This document shows positions 1 to 8,358 of a stretch of DNA of 64,000 bases, piece after piece. A program made the translations under genes and the position numbers. Within the stretch, counting starts at the first letter, position 1. The number at the start of each line of letters is the position of its first letter. A model generated the notes under the pieces. The model did no database searches. It was not told the origin of the DNA and worked only from the letters and a program-made list of their open reading frames with translations. The stretch comes from Polaribacter aquimarinus (lineage in GTDB: Bacteria > Bacteroidota > Bacteroidia > Flavobacteriales > Flavobacteriaceae), in the NCBI RefSeq assembly GCF_003129485.1, contig NZ_QFFG01000004.1:280393-344392 (forward strand), read 5' to 3'.

Positions 1-692
1 ATGTTGGCTTTTTCATCAATTTTTATAATGATATTATCGTCTTTTTTAATGTAAGATTCTATCAGTGCTTTTTCATAACCTTGTCTTCTTAAAGCTCCAA
101 CATTAACATGATCTGGCGTGGTAATTAAAGCTATTTTTTTTCTTCCATAATCTAACAAATGTTGTGTGGCTTTATAGCCAGCACTCACATCATCTACAAC
201 TACTTTGTCACATAAAATTTCATCTACTACTCTATCAAAAAGCACCAAAGGTATCTCCTCAGAAACCAAGCCCTTAAAATGATTAAAATCCTTATTTTCA
301 AGGGTTTCACTTGCTATGGAAACAATAATTCCATCAACACTTCCATTAGATAAAACTTTCAATGTTTCTACTTCTTTCTTATAAGATTCGTTAGAGAAAC
401 AAACCATAATATTGTAACCTTTTTCATTAGCTCCATCCTCTATTCCTTTGATTACTGTAGAGAAAAAATGATGTACAATTTTAGGTAGAATAACACCTAT
501 TACTTTTGTTTTTTGATTACGTAGTTGAAGTGCTAAATGGTTTGGCTTGTAGTTGTATAGATTTGCATAAGCTTGAATTTTCTCTTTAGTTTCATTACTT
601 ATTTCATGACTATCTTTTAAAGCTTTAGAAACTGTAGAAGTAGAAACACCTAATTCTTTAGCTATTGTCTTTATGGTAATTTTTTGCTTCAT
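1..692 (-). CDS. LacI-family transcriptional regulator (3' end outside window)
   Basis: The first about 230 residues are visible; the C-terminus lies beyond the left edge. The N-terminus (MKQKITIKTIAKELGVSTST...) is a LacI/PurR-type helix-turn-helix with the hinge-helix region at about residues 45-60, followed by a periplasmic-binding-protein-like effector domain (VIGVILPKIVHHFFS, then VDGIIVSIAS). It is transcribed away from the susC operon, and a LacI-type palindrome at 765-782 sits between the two. In Bacteroidota, LacI regulators beside starch/maltose loci sense alpha-gluco-oligosaccharides; that role is inferred here from context. The start is the ATG whose complement ends at 692. Confidence 0.93.
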   Translation of the reverse strand, partial: MKQKITIKTIAKELGVSTSTVSKALKDSHEISNETKEKIQAYANLYNYKPNHLALQLRNQKTKVIGVILPKIVHHFFSTVIKGIEDGANEKGYNIMVCFSNESYKKEVETLKVLSNGSVDGIIVSIASETLENKDFNHFKGLVSEEIPLVLFDRVVDEILCDKVVVDDVSAGYKATQHLLDYGRKKIALITTPDHVNVGALRRQGYEKALIESYIKKDDNIIIKIDEKAN

Positions 693-764
693 TTTTTATT
701 AATAGACAAATTTTGGTGTTATTTTTTGTTAATATAGTGATAATTCACAAATAAAAGTTGTTAA

Positions 765-782
765 CACGAAACCGTTTTCGTG
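765..782. promoter_or_regulatory. LacI-type operator palindrome
   Basis: CACGAAACCGTTTTCGTG is an 18-bp inverted repeat with a central CG in which 8 of 9 half-site positions match. This is the usual form of a LacI-family operator. It lies between the divergent LacI gene and susC, just upstream of the -33 element of the predicted susC promoter, so it does not cover the core promoter. That position fits activation as well as repression. Confidence 0.75.
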
Positions 783-794
783 AATTTTTAAATA

Positions 795-824
795 TTGAAA
801 ATACAGTTTTACGTTATATCTTTA
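795..824 (+). promoter_or_regulatory. susC promoter (Bacteroidota type)
   Basis: TTG at 795-797 is followed after 19 bases by TATCTTTA at 817-824, one mismatch from TAnnTTTG. Transcription would begin at about 828-831, giving a leader of about 62 nt before the chosen susC start at 892. Confidence 0.65.
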
Positions 825-891
825 CTATGTGGAATGTAAATTTATTGTTAAATCCAAGTCAAATTTACAGTTATTATTTAACAAATTATAC

Positions 892-3810
892 ATGAAAAAA
901 TTTAAATTATTGTTAATTGGAATTCTTTTGACTTCATCATTTACTATGTTTGCTCAACAGACAGTAAAAGGTGTTGTAAAAGAAAAAGCAACAGGTGAAC
1001 CTTTACCTGGTGTTAGTGTAGTGGTAAAAGGTACAACTAGAGGTACCCAAACCGACTTTGATGGAAACTTTTCTATTGATAGAGTTAAAACAGGAGACAT
1101 CCTAGTTTTTCAATATTTAGGGTTTGCAGACAAAGAAATAACTATTGGAACTAGTTTTAATCTAACAATTCAACTTGATGAATCTGCCGAACAACTTGAT
1201 GAGATAGTTGTTGTGGGTTATGGAACAACTACTGTAAAAGATGCTACGGGTTCTGTAGAATCTATTACGGCAAAAGATTTTACTAAGGGTAATATTGTTA
1301 CTCCAGAAAATTTATTAAGCGGTAGAGTATCTGGGGTTAATGTTACTACGAGCGGTGCACCAGGTTCTGGTTCACAAATTACTATTCGTGGTGGTTCTTC
1401 TATTGGAGCCTCTAACAACCCTTTAATTATTATTGATGGTTTACCAATTGAAGAAAGTGGAGTTACGGGTTCTAGAGGTGTTTTAGCAAGTATTAACCCC
1501 AATGACATTGAGTCTTTCTCTGTGTTAAAAGATGCTTCTGCAACTGCTATTTATGGTTCTAGAGCTTCTAATGGTGTAATTATTATAACCACTAAAAAAG
1601 GTAGAACTGAGTACACTTTAGATTTAGATGCCCAATATACTTTTGGAGAAGTATTAGACAGAGTAAATGTTTTTTCTGCTGGTGAATTCAGAAATTTAGT
1701 TTCTCAAAGAAGACCTGGAGATTTAGGTTTATTAGGAAACGCTAATACAAATTGGCAAGATGAGGTTTTACGATCTACAGTTTCTTCTTTATATAACTTA
1801 ACCGCTAAAGGACAAATTTTTGGAGCAATACCAACAAGATTATCTATTGGTTTTGCAAATCAAGAAGGTGCTGTTTTAACTTCTCAATTTAATAGAAAAA
1901 CAATTTCTTTATCTATGAACCCATCATTATTTGATGATCATTTAAAAATAAACTTAAACTATAATAGAGCTTTTGAAGATAGTAGATTTGGTGATGCAGG
2001 ACAAATTGGAGCTGCTTTACGTTACGACCCTACTCAACCAATTTACGATTCTAGTTCTCCTTTCGATGGTTTTTATCAACATAGAAACGGAAACATTGTT
2101 TCTAACGGAACACAAAATCCTGTAGCTTCTTTATTATTAGCTAACAGCACAGGGTTTAACTTTAGACAATATGGAAATTTAAATTTTGATTATAAATTCC
2201 ATTATTTACCTGAATTAAAAGCTGTGGTAAATGTTGGTTTTGATAAAACAAAAGGTTCTTCTGAATATTTAAATAAGTTCCAAATTGGAAATGGAGATTT
2301 AACACAGCAATTTGCTGGAACAGAATCTAACGGTACTCAAGAAAGATCAAACCAGTTATTTGATACTTATTTAAATTATGTAAAAGAATTAGAAAAATTA
2401 AAAGTAGATGTTACCGCGGGTTATTCTTACCAACGTTTCGAAAACTTTGGACAAAATTCTGGTAACTTAAAAGACCCTGATTCTTTTGCTACTTCTTTTG
2501 CAGATCCAGATGTTGTTAATATTGGTTTCTTTGGTAGAGCAAAATTCTCTTTCTTAGAAAAATATTTACTTACTATAAACTATAGAAGAGATGGTACTTC
2601 TCGATTTAGCGAAAATAATAGATGGGGAGATTTTGGTGGTGCTGCAATTGCTTGGAACATTAGTGATGAAGATTTCTTAAAAGATTCTAAAGTAATTTCA
2701 AATTTAAAATTAAGAGCAAGTTATGGTTTAACTGGTCAGCAAAACTTACCTGGTGTTAATGACTTGTACTTAGATAGATATCGTTTCGGTAATATCAATT
2801 CAAGATACTTATTTGGTAATGCTGCAATTCAATCAACTATACCTTCTGTTATTAATCCTAATTTAAAATGGGAAGAAACGACAACAATTGAATTTGGTGT
2901 AGATTATGGATTGTTTGATAATAGATTTAACGGGGCATTAAGTGTTTTTCAAAAAACTTCAGATGATTTATTATTTAACGCAGCTTTAGCAGACGGAACT
3001 AACTTTAGTAACAGTACAATTCAAAACATTGGTCAATTGCAAATTAAAGGTATCGAGTTTACTTTAAATGGAGATATTCTTAAATCTGATGATTATAATT
3101 GGAATTTCACTTTCAATGCAACTTATCTAGATAGAGAAATCACAAAATTATCCAATGGTCAAGATGTAAGAACTGGTGGAACTTCTGGTGGAACTGGTAA
3201 TACAATTCAATTATTAAGAGAAGGATTTGCACCTAATTCATTTCATGTTTATAAACAATTATATGATACAGCAGGAAAACCAATTGAAGGAGCATATTTA
3301 GATTTAAATGGAGATGGAATTATCAATGATGATGATAGATATTTAAAAGAAAACCCTAATGCTGATGTTACTCTAGGGTTCCAATCTAATTTTAATTATA
3401 AAAATTTTGATTTAGCTTTTAACTTAAGAGCTAGTATTGGAAATTATGTGTACAATAATGTAAAATCTTCTAGAGCTCAATTTGAGTTATTACAAGACAA
3501 TGCAGTTCTAGGTAATATACCTACCTCTGTATTAGATACGAACTTCTTAAGAACTTCAGATGTAATTAATTCTGATATTTATATAGAAGATGCTTCTTAC
3601 TTAAGAATGGACAATATTACATTAGGTTATACTTTTGAAAATCCAATCAAAAAATTCTCATACAGTAGTATAAGATTGTGGGCAGGTGTTCAAAATGTAT
3701 TTACTTTAACAAACTACACAGGTTTAGATCCTGAAGTTTTTAATGGAATCGATAATTTAATTTATCCAAGATCAAGAAACTTCTTATTTGGAGCTAATAT
3801 TAAATTCTAA
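892..3810 (+). CDS. susC: SusC-like TonB-dependent outer-membrane transporter
   Basis: Outer-membrane channel that pairs with SusD to import oligosaccharides, here probably maltodextrins. The protein (972 aa from this start) has a signal peptide ending MFAQQ, a carboxypeptidase-regulatory-like domain (VKGVVKEKATGEPLPGVSV, about residues 24-95), a TonB box/plug region (EIVVVGYGTTTVKDATGSV onwards) and a beta-barrel ending with an aromatic residue (FLFGANIKF). The open frame extends back to 829, but that would place 21 polar residues before the signal peptide and put the start at the predicted transcription start, so 892 is preferred. It is the first gene of a five-gene starch locus; susD follows after 11 nt. 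Confidence 0.95.
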   Translation: MKKFKLLLIGILLTSSFTMFAQQTVKGVVKEKATGEPLPGVSVVVKGTTRGTQTDFDGNFSIDRVKTGDILVFQYLGFADKEITIGTSFNLTIQLDESAEQLDEIVVVGYGTTTVKDATGSVESITAKDFTKGNIVTPENLLSGRVSGVNVTTSGAPGSGSQITIRGGSSIGASNNPLIIIDGLPIEESGVTGSRGVLASINPNDIESFSVLKDASATAIYGSRASNGVIIITTKKGRTEYTLDLDAQYTFGEVLDRVNVFSAGEFRNLVSQRRPGDLGLLGNANTNWQDEVLRSTVSSLYNLTAKGQIFGAIPTRLSIGFANQEGAVLTSQFNRKTISLSMNPSLFDDHLKINLNYNRAFEDSRFGDAGQIGAALRYDPTQPIYDSSSPFDGFYQHRNGNIVSNGTQNPVASLLLANSTGFNFRQYGNLNFDYKFHYLPELKAVVNVGFDKTKGSSEYLNKFQIGNGDLTQQFAGTESNGTQERSNQLFDTYLNYVKELEKLKVDVTAGYSYQRFENFGQNSGNLKDPDSFATSFADPDVVNIGFFGRAKFSFLEKYLLTINYRRDGTSRFSENNRWGDFGGAAIAWNISDEDFLKDSKVISNLKLRASYGLTGQQNLPGVNDLYLDRYRFGNINSRYLFGNAAIQSTIPSVINPNLKWEETTTIEFGVDYGLFDNRFNGALSVFQKTSDDLLFNAALADGTNFSNSTIQNIGQLQIKGIEFTLNGDILKSDDYNWNFTFNATYLDREITKLSNGQDVRTGGTSGGTGNTIQLLREGFAPNSFHVYKQLYDTAGKPIEGAYLDLNGDGIINDDDRYLKENPNADVTLGFQSNFNYKNFDLAFNLRASIGNYVYNNVKSSRAQFELLQDNAVLGNIPTSVLDTNFLRTSDVINSDIYIEDASYLRMDNITLGYTFENPIKKFSYSSIRLWAGVQNVFTLTNYTGLDPEVFNGIDNLIYPRSRNFLFGANIKF

Positions 3811-3821
3811 TAAAAATCAAG

Positions 3822-5435
3822 ATGAAAAAATATATAGAAACAATTAAAAATCTATTTGTTGTTATTTTAATAACATCAGTAGTGGCTTCTTGTACAAAAG
3901 ATTTAAACATTGTACCAGAAGATGATCAAACTGTTTTAAGTGATGCTTTTTTTGGAAGTGAAGATGCTTATTTAGAAGTTTTAGCAGGCGTTTATGCAAA
4001 CTTTTCACTAACAGGTGTTGACGGACCAGGGAGCTCTAATATTGAAGGTTTAGATGCAGGTACAAGTCAATACGGTAGAGTATTGCTTTATTTACAAACT
4101 CTTTCTGCAGATCAAATGATTTGGTCTTATGAAAATGACCCAGGAACTAGAGAAATTCAACGTAACCTATGGACGGCTCAAAACCCATTAATCGTTGGTA
4201 TGTTTAGTAGAGCAATGGTTACTGTATCTTTTGCTAATAATTTTTTAAGAGAAACAACTACAGAAAAATTAGATGCTAGAAAAGTTTCTGATGCCACAAG
4301 AACTAACATTGTAACTTTTAGAGCAGAAGCAAGATTATTAAGGGCTATGGCTTATTATCATATGATGGATTTATTTGGTAAGGCTCCTATGGTTTTAGAA
4401 ACTGACCCAACTGTAAAGTTTTTTCCTCCACAAGCTAGTAGAGCAGAATTGTTTACTTTTATAGAATCAGAATTGAATGCTATAGAAGGAGATTTAGCAG
4501 CTCCTAGAACAAATAATCATGGAAGAGCTGATAAAGCAGTAGCATGGACAATTTTGGCTAAAATGTATTTAAATGCGAATGTTTATATTGGAGAAGATAA
4601 AAACACTGAGTGTCTTACTTATACCAAAAAAATTATTTCAAGCGGATTTTCTTTAGCTGATGATTATGCGCATCTTTTTATGGCAGATAACAATACAAAT
4701 TCCGCTACTAAAGAAATTATTTTCCCTTTAATTTCCGATGGGTTAATTACTCAAAATTATGGACCTACAACTGTTATAATTAACGGTCAGGTTGGTAGTT
4801 TAGAAGAAAACGGTGCCGCTTTAGGAGTTGGTGCTGGTGGATGGGGAGGCGCCCTAAGAGTAAGAAAACAATTTGTTCAATTATTTGATGGAGGAATCTT
4901 TGCAAACGATAGTAGAAATACAATCATTTCTGGAACAAGAGATATAGAAATCTCTGACATTTCAGATAAAGACCAAGGTTTTGTAATTGAAAAATACTCA
5001 AATGCTACTTCAACGGGTTCTTTTGGTTCAGATCAAACTTTTGTAGATACTGATTTCCCTTTATTTAGATTGGCAGATGTGTATTTAATGTATGCCGAAG
5101 CTCATGTAAGAGGTGGTGCTGGAGGCTCCGATTCAGATATGGAAGCCTATGTGAACAGCTTAAGAACTAGAGCAAATAATCCTCAAAATAATCTTACAGC
5201 TGCAGACATCACTTTAGACTTTATTTTAGATGAAAGAGCAAGAGAATTACATTGGGAAGCTCACAGAAGACAAGACTTAATTCGTTTTGGTAAATTTACT
5301 GGAGGAAATTATAATTGGACTTGGAAAGGAAATGCTAGTAATGGTATTGCTTTACCTGCAACAATGGATGTTTATCCTATTCCAGCATCAAGTTTAGCTT
5401 CTAACCCAAATTTAACTCAAAATGAGGGGTATTAA
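3822..5435 (+). CDS. susD: SusD-like starch-binding outer-membrane lipoprotein
   Basis: Surface lipoprotein that caps SusC and binds glycan. It has a lipoprotein signal peptide with lipobox VASC at about residue 23. The body (537 aa) has the SusD/RagB TPR-like fold signatures: RAEARLLRAMAYYHMMDLFG near residue 170, and the C-terminal LADVYLMYAEAHVRGG, LDERARELHWEAHRRQDLIRF and YPIPASSLASNPNLTQN. The N-terminal KDLNIVPEDD is typical. It lies 11 nt after susC and 19 nt before the susE start, so the genes are almost certainly co-transcribed. Starch specificity is inferred from the neighbouring SusE/F and GH13 genes. Confidence 0.95.
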   Translation: MKKYIETIKNLFVVILITSVVASCTKDLNIVPEDDQTVLSDAFFGSEDAYLEVLAGVYANFSLTGVDGPGSSNIEGLDAGTSQYGRVLLYLQTLSADQMIWSYENDPGTREIQRNLWTAQNPLIVGMFSRAMVTVSFANNFLRETTTEKLDARKVSDATRTNIVTFRAEARLLRAMAYYHMMDLFGKAPMVLETDPTVKFFPPQASRAELFTFIESELNAIEGDLAAPRTNNHGRADKAVAWTILAKMYLNANVYIGEDKNTECLTYTKKIISSGFSLADDYAHLFMADNNTNSATKEIIFPLISDGLITQNYGPTTVIINGQVGSLEENGAALGVGAGGWGGALRVRKQFVQLFDGGIFANDSRNTIISGTRDIEISDISDKDQGFVIEKYSNATSTGSFGSDQTFVDTDFPLFRLADVYLMYAEAHVRGGAGGSDSDMEAYVNSLRTRANNPQNNLTAADITLDFILDERARELHWEAHRRQDLIRFGKFTGGNYNWTWKGNASNGIALPATMDVYPIPASSLASNPNLTQNEGY

Positions 5436-5454
5436 TTTAACAAACAAACTACAA

Positions 5455-6588
5455 ATGATGAAAAATATAAAAAGATTTTCAGCACTAAGCATTATAGGAT
5501 TGATCCTAATATTTTTTCAATCTTGCGAAGATACATCTGAAACATTTACAATATCAACACCAACTAGTCCTGTTTTAGAAGCTTTAAGCTTTAATAAAAT
5601 AGAGCTAGATGCAGTAAACACTAACAATCCTGCCGTAACATTAAATTGGAAAAAGTCAGATTACGGTGTTCAAGCGGCAATTAATTATGCCGTTGAAATT
5701 TCTAAAGATGATGTTTTTACCGCACCTGTTGTTGCGTCTAATGTTACAGGTAGAAATACTGTAACTTTATCTGTAAGTGAGTTAAATGCTGCTGCAGGTA
5801 ATGCGGGTTTAAACCCTTTTGAATGGGCTAACATATATATAAGAATTGTAGCTTCTTTAGGAACTCAAGGTAATGAACAAGTTATTTCTAATGTAAATAC
5901 CTTAGAAGTTTATCCTTACTTTAATTATGTATTTAATGATTATTTCTTGGTTGGAAATGGTGTAGCTCCAGGATGGAACAACAACAGTAATAATCCTGCT
6001 TTATTTAGAGATGCATCAGACAGCAATCAGTTTTCTTATACAGGTTACTTTAAAAACGACAATTCTGATTACAACGAAGGTAGATTTAAAGTCTTAGAAA
6101 CAATAGGATTATGGCAACCTCAATGGGGTGTTTCTGATAATGAAGGAAGTGATGATTTTAAAACAGAAGGGACTATAGCTGGAAACCCAGGTACACAATC
6201 TAATGACCCGGGTAGATTTGGTGTAGAAAACTCTGGTTTCTATACATTTACAATTAATTTTGCAACACAAAAATATACAATGACACCTTATAATGCTTCA
6301 GGGAAAACAAGTCCTGCAAGTTTAACATTAAAAGGAACAAGTACAGCAGATGTTGCAATGACGGCTTTAACATTCGATGGTCATATTTGGTATGCAAAAA
6401 GTGTAAAATTAGTACCAGGAGAAGTTGAATTTGTTACAGATACTGGAGCAAAATGGGGAAGCACAACTTCTTTCTCTGGAGTAGCTACAGATGCTGGTGG
6501 TGCAATTCCTGTCATTGTAGAAGATGATTACGATGTTTGGTTTAATGATTTAACAGGAGATTATATCTTAATTCCTTTAAACTTATAA
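5455..6588 (+). CDS. susE: SusE-like outer-membrane glycan-binding lipoprotein
   Basis: Predicted surface lipoprotein with lipobox FFQSC. It has an N-terminal SusE-type Fn3-like domain (about residues 28-145, containing AVEISKDDVFTAPVV) and then what look like two carbohydrate-binding modules (one starting YFLVGNGVAPGWNN, one near LTLKGTSTADVAM). The length (377 aa) and domain count resemble Bacteroides SusE (one Fn3-like domain, two CBMs). The start at 5455 gives a clean lipoprotein signal; the open frame continues back to 5422 and overlaps the end of susD. Direct glycan contacts cannot be read from sequence. Confidence 0.85.
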   Translation: MMKNIKRFSALSIIGLILIFFQSCEDTSETFTISTPTSPVLEALSFNKIELDAVNTNNPAVTLNWKKSDYGVQAAINYAVEISKDDVFTAPVVASNVTGRNTVTLSVSELNAAAGNAGLNPFEWANIYIRIVASLGTQGNEQVISNVNTLEVYPYFNYVFNDYFLVGNGVAPGWNNNSNNPALFRDASDSNQFSYTGYFKNDNSDYNEGRFKVLETIGLWQPQWGVSDNEGSDDFKTEGTIAGNPGTQSNDPGRFGVENSGFYTFTINFATQKYTMTPYNASGKTSPASLTLKGTSTADVAMTALTFDGHIWYAKSVKLVPGEVEFVTDTGAKWGSTTSFSGVATDAGGAIPVIVEDDYDVWFNDLTGDYILIPLNL

Positions 6589-6617
6589 TATCAATTTAAT
6601 TTTTAAAAAGATAAAAA

Positions 6618-8294
6618 ATGAAAATATATTTAAAAAGATTTAGCTTTTTGCTTTTATCATTAACACTCTTATTGGGTGCTTGTGAAACAGAAGAAAGCTT
6701 TACAATTACAAGTCCAGACCCTGAGTTTAAATTAAATACTCCTGGTATCAGTAGTGTATTCTTAAATTTTTCTCTACCTGATAACCCTGCATTTACCATT
6801 AGTTGGGATGATCAAATAGGTTCGGGTACAGATTATACTGTAGAAATGGCAACGGAAGCTACTTTTGCTTCACCAGTTGCTTTAGGAACAAGTCAGGCAA
6901 GTAGCTTTTCTATGTCTGTAAAAGATTTTAATGAAGCCATTAATAACGCAGGAATAACTACTTTCAAAGATGTCGCAATTTATATGAGAGTAAAAACTTC
7001 TAATGCTACATCTAATGAAATATTGTTATTGGTAACAACATACCCAACTAAAGAGCCTGAAATCGATGGTATTAAGGAAGGTGATGCTTTTGTTTTATCT
7101 TTAGATAATAACGATGCTGTTGCGTTAACATTCAACTTAAATGACCCAATTTTAGATTCTTCGCTAAATATTGATATTGAGTATATCATTGAAGCTGCAG
7201 CTCCAAATACAGATTTTGCAACTCCAATAGAAATAGTAAAATCTAAAAATAATGGTACTATATCAATCACCAATTCACAGTTAAACGCTGCTGCAATTCA
7301 GTCTGGTATAGCGGTAGATACTGCTGGAGATTTAGAAATAAGAGTAAGATCAATCATTACTGATAAAACTACACAACAAACTCTTGAGAGAATAGGAACA
7401 CCAATAAAAATTAATGTTACTACTTATCTTACTGTATTAGATTTATCTACATCATGGGGTATAGTTGGTTCAGCTGCTAACGATTGGGGAGCTACTCCTG
7501 ATTTACCCTTATACAAAACCGATGTTGATGGTGTATTGGTGGCTTATGTAAACCTTACTGATGGTGAATATAAATTTAGAGAAAATAATGATTGGGGTAA
7601 TAATCTAGGTACAGGTGGATCGGCTGGATCTTTAAGCTCAGGCGGAGGAAACATAGCTGTAACTGCTGGATCTTATAAAATCACTTTAGATCTAAATAAC
7701 AATACGTACACTCAAGAAAACTTTTCTTTAGGTATTGTTGGAGGTGCATATAATGATTGGGGTGCTTCTCCAGACTTTATGCTAGAATACGACCCATATT
7801 CTGATGTTTTTAGAGGAATGGTTACACTTATAGATGGTGAAATGAAATTTAGAATGAATAACGATTGGGGTACCAATTGGGGTGATGATGGTAAAGATGG
7901 AACATTGGATCCAGGTGGAGCTAATATTGTAGTAACTGCAGGTACATATTTTGCTACTGTAGATATGAATGATTTAACTTATACTTTAGAGCCAGTAACC
8001 AATGTTTGGGGTCTAGTAGGTGGAGCATATAATAATTGGGGTGCTACTCCAGATGCACAATTTAAAAGAGATTGGTCTAAACCATTTAATGACATTTGGA
8101 TCTTAAAAGATGTAACTTTAATTGATGGAGAATTTAAATTTAGAGCCAACAATGATTGGGGTGTAAATTATGGAGATGATGGAAATGATGGAACTTTAGA
8201 AGCTGGTGGAGCAAATATTGTAACTACTGCTGGTACATATAGTTTTGAATTAGATTTCTCTGACCCTAATGCACCAACGTATAAAAAAATATAA
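6618..8294 (+). CDS. susF: SusF-like lipoprotein with three tandem starch-binding modules
   Basis: 558-aa lipoprotein (lipobox LLGAC). Two SusE-type Fn3-like domains come first (around TVEMATEATFASPVAL and IEYIIEAAAPNTDFATPIEI). Then come three homologous modules beginning WGIVGSAANDWGATPD, LGIVGGAYNDWGASPD and WGLVGGAYNNWGATPD, each continuing with a DGE.KFR.NNDWG core. The invariant Trp residues are plausible glucan-stacking positions. Bacteroides SusF also carries three CBMs; the second Fn3-like domain here makes this protein longer. It is the last gene before a strong terminator. Confidence 0.88.
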   Translation: MKIYLKRFSFLLLSLTLLLGACETEESFTITSPDPEFKLNTPGISSVFLNFSLPDNPAFTISWDDQIGSGTDYTVEMATEATFASPVALGTSQASSFSMSVKDFNEAINNAGITTFKDVAIYMRVKTSNATSNEILLLVTTYPTKEPEIDGIKEGDAFVLSLDNNDAVALTFNLNDPILDSSLNIDIEYIIEAAAPNTDFATPIEIVKSKNNGTISITNSQLNAAAIQSGIAVDTAGDLEIRVRSIITDKTTQQTLERIGTPIKINVTTYLTVLDLSTSWGIVGSAANDWGATPDLPLYKTDVDGVLVAYVNLTDGEYKFRENNDWGNNLGTGGSAGSLSSGGGNIAVTAGSYKITLDLNNNTYTQENFSLGIVGGAYNDWGASPDFMLEYDPYSDVFRGMVTLIDGEMKFRMNNDWGTNWGDDGKDGTLDPGGANIVVTAGTYFATVDMNDLTYTLEPVTNVWGLVGGAYNNWGATPDAQFKRDWSKPFNDIWILKDVTLIDGEFKFRANNDWGVNYGDDGNDGTLEAGGANIVTTAGTYSFELDFSDPNAPTYKKI

Positions 8295-8310
8295 TTTTAT
8301 TAAACTTTAC

Positions 8311-8346
8311 AAAGGCTATCCTAATTAGGATAGCTTTTGTTTTTTT
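8311..8346 (+). terminator. rho-independent terminator between susF and amylase
   Basis: The perfect 20-base palindrome GCTATCCTAATTAGGATAGC at 8315-8334 is followed by TTTTGTTTTTTT. It lies in the 64-nt gap between susF and the amylase gene, so it should end or attenuate susCDEF transcription before the enzyme. Confidence 0.88.
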
Positions 8347-8358
8347 AATTTCTATCTG

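Noticed and set aside
829..891. Longer susC start at 829
   Set aside because: It would put 21 mostly polar residues before the signal peptide and start at the predicted transcription start; 892 is better.
1218..1508. Minus-strand 96-aa frame inside susC
   Set aside because: It has no family signal and lies fully antisense to a well-supported gene.
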